From NCBI GenBank assembly GCA_013812565.1, contig JACCTF010000275.1, forward strand, positions 1-5,323: a DNA stretch of 5,323 bases, given 5' to 3'. The notes beneath the pieces were generated by a model. It saw nothing but the letters and a program-made list of their open reading frames with translations, searched no databases and was not told where the DNA came from. This document shows, piece by piece, positions 1 through 5,323 of this stretch; the stretch's first letter is position 1; every line of letters starts with the position of its first letter. Position numbers and translations under genes: made by a program. Origin of the DNA: Pyrinomonadaceae bacterium (GTDB lineage Bacteria > Acidobacteriota > Blastocatellia > Pyrinomonadales > Pyrinomonadaceae).

Positions 1-822
1 GTACCAGAGAAAGCCGAGGCTCGCTCCGGTCATTGCGCCGCAGAAGACCGTTAGTTCAGCGACCTCCGGCCGATGGACCAGTCCTAAGTAACCAGCGAAA
101 CGCGCATCGCCACTGATATACGTAAAGGCAGTTAGCGCCGACACCGCGATGAAAGTTGTACTGATTGCCAGTCCATCGAGACCATCCGTTAAATTCACCG
201 TGTTCGACGTGCCGAGCAGGACCAGGATCACAAAAGGCAAATAGAGAATTGACCCGATGTAGCTGATGCTCGTGCGCGGGTCCGGGTCGGCGGTCGCTTT
301 GAAAAACGGAATGTTCAAGTTCCAGGAGTAGTTGGTGAACAAGTAAAGGGCAAGCCACACCAGGATCGCAATGGCGAATTGCGCGATCAACTTCTGCTTG
401 CCGGTCAAGCCCAGGCTGCGTCGCTGCACGACCTTTGTATAATCATCGGCAAACCCGATGGCCGCAAAGAGCGTCGTCGCAATCATCACGATCCAGACGT
501 AGAGGCTCGACAACCTGGCCCACAGCAGCGTCGAGATCAGCACCGATCCGATGATCAACACGCCGCCCATCGTCGGCGTGCCGCGCTTTGCCATGTGCGC
601 CTGCGGACCTTCCTCGCGAATCTCCTGTCCGACTTTCAAGTTTCGCAGCGCGTTGATTACATGACCGCCGAAGACCAAGGAGATCATCAGCGCGGTGATC
701 GAAGCATAGGCGGTGCGGAACGTGACGTACTGGAAAACGTTCAGCGCTTTAACGATGTACGCACCCTCAGCCTGCGTCTGAAGGGTTTTGTAAAGCCATT
801 CATAAAAGATGTAGTAGATCAT
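1..822 (-). CDS. mraY: Phospho-N-acetylmuramoyl-pentapeptide transferase MraY, partial (C-terminus beyond left edge)
   Basis: MraY is an integral membrane enzyme. It transfers phospho-MurNAc-pentapeptide from UDP to undecaprenyl phosphate on the inner face of the cytoplasmic membrane, making lipid I. I translated 274 in-frame codons from ATG at 820-822 to the window edge; full-length members have about 360-380 residues. Family motifs are present: KRGTPTMGG (residues 79-87), GFADDYTK with the catalytic Asp pair (123-130, D126/D127), SNTVNLTDGLDGLA (206-219), which helps form the nucleotide site, and GASLGFLWY at the cut end. Several hydrophobic membrane segments alternate with these loops. The later catalytic Asp motif and the His-rich loop would lie outside the window. 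The start is secure, because an in-frame TGA lies at 835-837 with no other start codon after it. Only a weak GAAG precedes the ATG. The gene follows murF by 54 bases, presumably in the same operon. The reading frame shows no disruption. Confidence 0.97.
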   Translation of the reverse strand, partial: MIYYIFYEWLYKTLQTQAEGAYIVKALNVFQYVTFRTAYASITALMISLVFGGHVINALRNLKVGQEIREEGPQAHMAKRGTPTMGGVLIIGSVLISTLLWARLSSLYVWIVMIATTLFAAIGFADDYTKVVQRRSLGLTGKQKLIAQFAIAILVWLALYLFTNYSWNLNIPFFKATADPDPRTSISYIGSILYLPFVILVLLGTSNTVNLTDGLDGLAISTTFIAVSALTAFTYISGDARFAGYLGLVHRPEVAELTVFCGAMTGASLGFLWY

Positions 823-838
823 CGCTTCAACGCTTCAA
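823..838 (-). repeat. 8-bp tandem direct repeat abutting the mraY start codon
   Basis: The minus strand reads TTGAAGCG TTGAAGCG immediately before the ATG of mraY. The two perfect copies occupy the region where the ribosome binding site should be, and the only purine-rich element is GAAG, four bases from the ATG. It may simply be chance or a slippage duplication. A change in copy number would alter the ribosome binding region without touching the protein. Confidence 0.5.
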
Positions 839-876
839 CCCGCAAACTCATCCGCCTTGCCGCCCGCTCGTGCCCG

Positions 877-2385
877 CTACATCCCTTGCTCGCTTCCGCC
901 CGCTAACGCAAACCGCTCGCGAAGCGCTTCGATCACCTTGTCGGTTCGCACGCCGCGCGATCCTTTGACTAATATAAGATCGCCTTCTCGCACTTCACTC
1001 CGCAGCGCCGCCGCCGCTTCTTCCACGGTCTCAAAAAACTTTATCCTTCCGGCATCCATCCCAGCCTCTCGTGCCCCTTCAACAAGCTCTCGCGCATGCC
1101 CGCGTATGCCCCACAGTTGATCAACCTTCAGGCGCGCGATTTCGCTCCCGGTTTCGCGATGTAGTGCGGCGCTCTCCGGTCCAAGCTCCAACATCTCTCC
1201 TGCAATGACTATCGTGCGCTCGGCCGTGCGATCGCGCGTTGGAACACCTTCCGTCACCGTGCGCACCATGCCCAGCAGCGCGCCTGGATTCGAATTGTAC
1301 GTGTCATCTACCGCCGTAAATCCGTCGGCAAATTTCAACACCTGACCGCGCATTTCCGAGACCGTAGCCTCACGAAGCGCGCGGCCGATGACAGCCGGCG
1401 CAATCTCAAAACACGTTGCAACCGCTGCCGCCGCGAGCGCGTTGGAAAGATTGTGGCGGCCGGGCATCGGCAACTCCGCTACGGCTTCACCGAGCGGCGT
1501 GTGCAGGCGAAAGCGTGTAAGCCCGAGCCGCACGCCTTCGATCTCTGTCGCCATCACGTCGGCTTGAGTTTCAAGGCCGAAGGTGAGCACCGGCCCGGCG
1601 TGCATCTCGCGCATCGCGGCCACGCGTTCGTCATCGGCGTTGAGAATCGCTGTCCCTCCCGGCTTCAATCCCTTGATCAACTCTGACTTGGCGGCGGCGA
1701 TGTTTTCAATCGTGCCGAGAAACTCAAGATGTACGGGCAGGACGCTCAACTCGACGGCGATGTCCGGAGGGGCGATGTGGCATAACTGCGTGAGTTCACC
1801 CGCCATCGACATGCCCATCTCAAGCACCGCCGTGTCGTACTGCGCTGGGCTTCGGCCCGCGCTTTCCATCTGCAACACAGAGAGCGGCAAACCTAGTTCG
1901 CTGTTGAAGTTCTTCTGACTTCGCAGCACGCGCCGCCCTGCGGCTTGGAGCACATGCGAGGTTAAATCCTTCGTTGTCGTTTTGCCCGCGCTGCCGGTGA
2001 TTTCGATTACCGTTTTCCCCCACTCCCTCAATACGCCGTGCGCTAGATGCTGCAAAGCTTCGATACAATCTTCAACGAGCAACAAACTGTTACCGAGCGC
2101 AAGCAGCCCCGGATCAGCTTCAACGCGCGTTGCCCGCGCGACGACCGCCACGGCTCCGCTCTTGAGGGCCTGCGGTACAAAGCGGTGCGCATCTTCGCCG
2201 AACTTTCCAGTGAAACAGTGGCGCGCATAATCTTCTGGAGACAAGGCAAAGAAGAGCTCGTCCGGTGCGAGCCTTCGTGAGTCAATCGCATAGCCCGCGA
2301 TCTCGCGCCCGAGCAGTTCGCCTCCGCCCGCATCAGTTGAAACCATCCTGGCCCGCATCAAACTTGCCGCCTTCGCTATGTTCAC
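877..2385 (-). CDS. murF: UDP-N-acetylmuramoyl-tripeptide--D-alanyl-D-alanine ligase MurF
   Basis: MurF is the cytoplasmic ATP-dependent ligase that adds D-Ala-D-Ala to UDP-MurNAc-tripeptide, the last soluble step of the peptidoglycan precursor pathway. Numbering is from GTG at 2385 (502 aa). The N-terminal substrate domain has YAIDSRRLAPDELFFAL (32-48). The central ATPase domain has the P-loop GSAGKTTTKD (131-140), FNSELGLPLSVL (160-171), a HLE motif (219-221), AKSEL (232-236) with the lysine that is carbamylated in Mur ligases, and NADDE (249-253). MPGRHNLSNALAA (307-319) leads to the C-terminal domain with DDTYNSNP (360-367), AGEMLELG (395-402) and VKGSRGVRTDKV (473-484). Length and motif order are normal for MurF. 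I prefer GTG 2385 because GAGG sits 8 bases upstream. A GTG at 2412 would add nine residues but has no clear ribosome binding site of its own. The stop TAG (877-879) lies 54 bases before mraY. The usual upstream partner murE is missing. Confidence 0.97.
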   Translation of the reverse strand: MNIAKAASLMRARMVSTDAGGGELLGREIAGYAIDSRRLAPDELFFALSPEDYARHCFTGKFGEDAHRFVPQALKSGAVAVVARATRVEADPGLLALGNSLLLVEDCIEALQHLAHGVLREWGKTVIEITGSAGKTTTKDLTSHVLQAAGRRVLRSQKNFNSELGLPLSVLQMESAGRSPAQYDTAVLEMGMSMAGELTQLCHIAPPDIAVELSVLPVHLEFLGTIENIAAAKSELIKGLKPGGTAILNADDERVAAMREMHAGPVLTFGLETQADVMATEIEGVRLGLTRFRLHTPLGEAVAELPMPGRHNLSNALAAAAVATCFEIAPAVIGRALREATVSEMRGQVLKFADGFTAVDDTYNSNPGALLGMVRTVTEGVPTRDRTAERTIVIAGEMLELGPESAALHRETGSEIARLKVDQLWGIRGHARELVEGAREAGMDAGRIKFFETVEEAAAALRSEVREGDLILVKGSRGVRTDKVIEALRERFALAGGSEQGM

Positions 2386-2393
2386 GCTCTCAA

Positions 2394-2397
2394 CCTC
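2394..2397 (-). promoter_or_regulatory. Likely Shine-Dalgarno site (GAGG) of murF
   Basis: On the minus strand GAGG lies 8 bases upstream of the GTG at 2383-2385. This is good spacing for a ribosome binding site and is the main reason to begin murF there. The alternative GTG at 2410-2412 is preceded by GCGCAAGCTTTCA, which has no purine-rich anti-16S match. This site would lie inside the coding region if the longer form were used. Confidence 0.5.
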
Positions 2398-2412
2398 GTT
2401 CCTACGCGTCAC

Positions 2413-2729
2413 TGAAAGCTTGCGCGCTGATCCTCTATCGCAGCCAAATTGTGTTTACTCGCTTCCACCTCCTCTCCCGCCATGTCTGTTCTTATCTGCG
2501 AAGACCTCGCCTGCACTCTCCGCCGCCGACGGTGCAGGTGACTCGACACGTTCCGTCTCCGTCGATAAAGTCCTGTGGGTCGCACGCGCGCGGCGTACTC
2601 GCCTACGGCAAATCACAATTCTACGTTTCAGTTCGCTGCTGTTGATGTTCTGTAAAATTCTCATAGGAACATTTCAGATTTGAGATTGAAGGAGACGATA
2701 AGCCGCAGATCAGCAAATCGAAAATCCCA
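2413..2729. other. ftsI-murF spacer without a confident gene (place where murE is often found)
   Basis: This is the only sizeable non-coding stretch in the window. In many bacteria murE lies between ftsI and murF. None of the minus-strand frames here shows Mur ligase motifs such as the P-loop GT(N)GKT(T/S) or the HLD/HLE box, so I see no murE and no remnant. What it does hold on the minus strand is a 69-codon ORF at 2455-2664, arginine-rich in its first half and glycine-rich at the end, with no Shine-Dalgarno site before its ATG. It also holds a stem-loop (2510-2538), an orphan AGGAGGTG (2466-2473) and an AT-rich patch near 2670-2690 (minus-strand TCAATCTCAAATCTGAAATG). I find no rho-independent terminator and no convincing sigma70 promoter. 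It could act as an mRNA leader for murF-mraY or be a scar of gene loss. Both ideas are inference. Confidence 0.6.
2510..2538 (-). repeat. Inverted repeat / potential stem-loop in the murF leader
   Basis: The minus strand reads CCTGCAC, a 15-base GC-rich interval, then GTGCAGG: a perfect 7-bp inverted repeat. With one mismatch the stem extends to 10 positions (2507-2541). No T-run follows on either strand, so it does not look like an intrinsic terminator. It lies about 125 bases upstream of the preferred murF start in the presumed transcript, so a structural or stability role in the mRNA is possible. In GC-rich DNA an inverted repeat of this size can also occur by chance. Confidence 0.45.
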
Positions 2730-4811
2730 TCAATCGCTTTTTGCAAAATTGACGCGAACAATCTGTCCGACTTCAATCTCTCTACCCGCCGCTGGTCGCT
2801 GCCGGGAGGCGCGCCCCTCGCCACGCGCTTCGATTTGCAAACCGAGTTGTGCGCAGACGCGCGCTGCATCGCGCACGCTCTGCCCGAAGAGGTTCGGCAT
2901 CAGTATGGTTCGGCCGGAGGCGACCGCATACACAACTTCACTCGCTCCCCCTTGCATCGTGCGCTGCACATGGCGGGGCAAGAACATCTCGCGGTCGTTG
3001 TTTGCCCGCTCAACCTGCTGCGCGGCAGCCGTTGCAGAGCCGGTCCGCGCGGGCGTACGTGCGTCGGACGCGACATCGGCCCCGGCATCCGGCATCCCTG
3101 CGTTTGGTGCCACGTTGAGGTATGGCAATACGCTCTCGGCGATTTCGCGGAAAACAGGCGCGGCCACTTCGCCCCCGTAGTACGCGCCAGTTGGTTCATT
3201 GATTACGACGATGATGACCACAGAAGGATTCTCGACCGGCGCAAAGCCGACAAACGAAGCGACGTACTTTGTCTTCGAATAAGCTTTAGTACGCGGATCG
3301 ATCTTCTGCGCAGTGCCGGTTTTACCCGCGGCTCGATAGCCACTGAGCTGCGCCCGTTTTGCTGTCCCTTCGACAGTGACGCTTTCAAGCATGCCGCGAA
3401 GCGCGCGGGCAGTGCGGACGCTCGTGACGCGCTGCTCGCTTGGAGTTGTGCGACGCAGAACCCGACCATCGGCATGGCGGACTTCGCGCACCAGGTGCGG
3501 TGCGACGCGTACGCCGTCATTCGCCAGCGCGCCGAAAGCCGCCGCCACTTGTAAAGGCGTCGCGCCGATCTCCTGTCCGATGGCGATAGACGCAATCGAG
3601 GACGGCTGCCACCTGGCTACGGGTCGCAGCAACCCAGGCGTCTCGCCGGGCAGTTCAATGCCTGTCCGCACACCAAAGCCGAAGCGCGTAATGTAGTCGT
3701 ACATCCGCTCGCGGCCAACGCGTGAAGCAAGTTTGATCGCCGCGACGTTGCTTGATTTGGCTAACGCTTCAGTCATTGACAGCATGCCGTATGGGTGGTG
3801 ATCGCGCACGATACGCCCCGCGACGTCAATCGCCCCCATCTGACAATCGATGCGGTCTTCAGGCTGAATTAGTTTTTCTTCGATGGCCGCAGCGTAGGCG
3901 ACGATCTTGAAGGTCGAGCCGGGTTCGTAGATGTTTTGCAGCGCTTCGTTTGTGCGTGCCGCCGCCGAGGAGTTTCCCGCCTCGTTCGGATCGAAGGCGG
4001 GCACGCCTGCCAGCGCCAGCACCTCACCCGAGCGTGGATCAAGCACAATGGCCGTGCCTGTACGGGCACGAGTGTTGGCAACGGCTGTGGCGAGCGCCTG
4101 CTCGGTGCGAAACTGGATAGTTCGATCAATCGTCAGAACAACAGTCTGTCCCGGTCGCGGCTGGGTTTCAAAGCTTTCGTATGAGCGACGACGTCCGTCC
4201 TCCTCTATAAAGAGCCGGCCCGCCTTGCCCGCAAGCGGGGCATTGTGGAACTGCTCGACGCCTGCTAAACCCAATTCATCCGTGTCGACAAAGCCGAGCA
4301 CATGCGCGGCCAGCCGGCCGTTCGGGTAAAAACGTTTGGATTCCTTGTGAGCATAGATGCCGTGTAGTTCGAGCGCTTGAACTTTCTCAGCTCGCTCTTG
4401 GTCGAGCTTGCGCGCGATCCAGACGAACTTACGATCAGTGCGTTTCGCCTCGGCCAGGCGCGTCGCCAGCGCCTCGCTGTCTGCTTCAAGCACGGGAGCA
4501 AGGCGGGTCGCTGTTTGATGAGGGTCAGCGATTTGTGATGGCACGGCGAAGAAAGAGTCGCAGTCGACGCTACGCACCAACTCACGTCCTGCGCGATCAA
4601 GGATCAATCCACGTGAAGGGTTTGTGCTGACTGCGCCTTGGTGTTGCGCACGCGCATGCGCACTTAACCAACCGTGCTGTGAAGTTTGAAGGTAGAAGAG
4701 CCGAGTTCCGATGATGAGCATCCACAAAGCGAGGACGAGCGCGACGATTAACGTGCGCCGTCGCAATCGGTCTGAGTTAGCTTGTGTTTGAACGGCAAAG
4801 TATTCAGACAT
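2730..4811 (-). CDS. ftsI: Septal peptidoglycan transpeptidase FtsI (class B PBP) with C-terminal PASTA domain
   Basis: This is a class B penicillin-binding protein: a D,D-transpeptidase that cross-links septal peptidoglycan in the periplasm, normally in complex with FtsW. Numbering is from ATG at 4811 (693 aa). A basic N-terminus (RLRRR) precedes one membrane anchor (about 21-41). The PBP dimerisation domain starts at SRGLILDRAGREL (66-78) and includes GLAGVEQFHN (181-190). The transpeptidase domain (about 230-560) carries all three catalytic motifs: EPGSTFK (296-302) with nucleophile S299 and K302, SSN (353-355) and KTGT (497-500). A low-complexity Ala/Thr-rich linker (about 565-630) leads to a single PASTA domain (about 632-691). 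At 693 residues it is longer than E. coli FtsI (588 aa), mainly through this tail. The start is uncertain: an in-frame TTG at 4838 would add nine residues, and neither start has a well-spaced Shine-Dalgarno. It follows ftsL by 57 bases. The context favours FtsI over the elongation enzyme PBP2 (MrdA). Confidence 0.95.
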   Translation of the reverse strand: MSEYFAVQTQANSDRLRRRTLIVALVLALWMLIIGTRLFYLQTSQHGWLSAHARAQHQGAVSTNPSRGLILDRAGRELVRSVDCDSFFAVPSQIADPHQTATRLAPVLEADSEALATRLAEAKRTDRKFVWIARKLDQERAEKVQALELHGIYAHKESKRFYPNGRLAAHVLGFVDTDELGLAGVEQFHNAPLAGKAGRLFIEEDGRRRSYESFETQPRPGQTVVLTIDRTIQFRTEQALATAVANTRARTGTAIVLDPRSGEVLALAGVPAFDPNEAGNSSAAARTNEALQNIYEPGSTFKIVAYAAAIEEKLIQPEDRIDCQMGAIDVAGRIVRDHHPYGMLSMTEALAKSSNVAAIKLASRVGRERMYDYITRFGFGVRTGIELPGETPGLLRPVARWQPSSIASIAIGQEIGATPLQVAAAFGALANDGVRVAPHLVREVRHADGRVLRRTTPSEQRVTSVRTARALRGMLESVTVEGTAKRAQLSGYRAAGKTGTAQKIDPRTKAYSKTKYVASFVGFAPVENPSVVIIVVINEPTGAYYGGEVAAPVFREIAESVLPYLNVAPNAGMPDAGADVASDARTPARTGSATAAAQQVERANNDREMFLPRHVQRTMQGGASEVVYAVASGRTILMPNLFGQSVRDAARVCAQLGLQIEARGEGRASRQRPAAGREIEVGQIVRVNFAKSD

Positions 4812-4868
4812 ACAGTGTGGTTTGCGCTTGCTCTCCAATCCGTTGACGATGATTAGATAGCAACCAAA

Positions 4869-5279
4869 CTAATAACCATGCGCCGCACTACTAAATCCCG
4901 TTGGTGTCGAGGCCGAACGCACTGCTTCCCTCTGCGCGCTTGTCCCGCCGCTCACGCGGCCTTGCCTTAAACTTGATGCAATGATTTGCGTAGAGCTTGC
5001 CGGCTGCATACCGAGTTCACGTGCCACGCGTTCTAAGCGAGATGGAGATGCCGCCTTCTCAATCTTTAACAGCAACCGGCGCTGATCTTCCAACAGACGT
5101 GCGCGCTCACGCCGTAAATCTTCGCTTTGATAGCCACAACGAATGGCAGCGAAATGTTGACTGGCGGCCTGGACAAACCCTCCGGCGAGCACCACACAGC
5201 ACCCGAACAACAAGGCAAACTGCCGCAGCGCTCGTTTGTCGTAGGGGGGCTTTGCCCAAAAAGTCGGTTTCGTGCCCAT
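4869..5279 (-). CDS. ftsL: Cell division protein FtsL
   Basis: This is a small bitopic membrane protein of the FtsL/DivIC type. It pairs with FtsB and FtsQ through a periplasmic coiled coil to recruit and activate FtsW-FtsI at the septum. The 136-residue product has a basic cytoplasmic tail (1-19), one hydrophobic segment (about 20-39, with adjacent cysteines C27-C28), and a charged heptad-like region rich in Leu, Arg and Glu (about 50-76). The typical family ending PSRLERVARELGM follows (79-91). The last 40 or so residues are a Ser/Ala/Gly-rich tail with no recognised domain. Sequence identity between FtsL proteins is low, so the call rests on topology, the LGM signature, size and position directly upstream of ftsI. 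ATG at 5277-5279 is the only start codon visible in frame before the window edge, but the frame stays open to the edge and no Shine-Dalgarno site precedes it. rsmH (mraW) would be expected just beyond the right edge. Confidence 0.88.
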   Translation of the reverse strand: MGTKPTFWAKPPYDKRALRQFALLFGCCVVLAGGFVQAASQHFAAIRCGYQSEDLRRERARLLEDQRRLLLKIEKAASPSRLERVARELGMQPASSTQIIASSLRQGRVSGGTSAQREAVRSASTPTGFSSAAHGY

Positions 5280-5323
5280 ACATTGGGTGAGTAAAATTGG
5301 ACAGACCCTATATCTCGCGGTCA

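Noticed and set aside
379..906. Plus-strand ORF of 175 codons
   Set aside because: It lies antisense to mraY, where the minus frame carries every MraY motif. Its translation is rich in Arg, His and Gln with no recognisable domain, as expected of a shadow frame.
2510..2538. Stem-loop considered as a rho-independent terminator after ftsI
   Set aside because: No T-run follows the stem in either direction, and the interval is GC-rich.
2655..2700. Possible promoter for murF in the AT-rich patch (TTCAAT ... TATGAG)
   Set aside because: The spacing is 19 bases and both hexamers match the sigma70 consensus poorly.
2621..2869. Minus-strand ORF of 82 codons overlapping the end of ftsI, considered as a murE remnant
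   Set aside because: Most of it overlaps the PASTA-coding region in another frame, and the rest shows no Mur ligase motif.
2835..3554. Plus-strand ORF of 239 codons, the longest on that strand
   Set aside because: It is wholly antisense to the transpeptidase and PASTA part of ftsI. The composition is Arg/His/Cys-rich, and no family features are visible.
5306..5313. TATAGG-like -10 element upstream of ftsL
   Set aside because: The -35 region would be outside or at the edge of the window, and a single 6-base match is too weak for a promoter call.
5308..5323. Possible C-terminus of rsmH (frame reading DREI then TAG)
   Set aside because: Only four codons are visible, and another frame also has a stop right at the edge (TGA 5321-5323). 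The sequence cannot decide where, or whether, rsmH ends here.

Overview
This window is a piece of a bacterial division and cell wall (dcw) cluster. Every gene I can support is on the minus strand, so transcription runs from the right edge to the left. In that order they are ftsL (4869-5279), an ftsI-type penicillin-binding protein with a C-terminal PASTA domain (2730-4811), a spacer of about 345 bases, murF (877-2385) and the first 274 codons of mraY (1-822, cut by the left edge). The plus strand shows no convincing gene. No tRNA, rRNA, CRISPR array, insertion sequence or transposase is visible.

The organism is a Gram-negative-type bacterium with moderately high GC. The order ftsL-ftsI-murF-mraY, the PASTA tail on FtsI, the short alanine/serine-rich linkers and the style of the proteins suggest an Acidobacteriota-like lineage, possibly Blastocatellia. 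This is an inference from gene order and general protein style and was not tested by a search.

The genes act in one pathway. MurF makes the cytoplasmic UDP-MurNAc-pentapeptide. MraY moves the phospho-MurNAc-pentapeptide onto undecaprenyl phosphate to give lipid I. FtsI cross-links the finished peptidoglycan at the septum. FtsL is a bitopic divisome scaffold that, with FtsB and FtsQ, activates FtsW and FtsI. Short gaps between ftsL and ftsI (57 bases) and between murF and mraY (54 bases), with no visible terminator, fit a single transcript.

The one departure from the textbook layout is between ftsI and murF. There, murE is expected in many bacteria but is absent. The spacer holds no recognisable MurE remnant. 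It contains a dubious 69-codon basic ORF, a stem-loop, a strong but orphan Shine-Dalgarno-like sequence with a 24-codon ORF that overlaps an upstream murF start, and a short AT-rich patch. I see no clearly novel biological system here. The missing murE and the content of this spacer are the points most worth checking.
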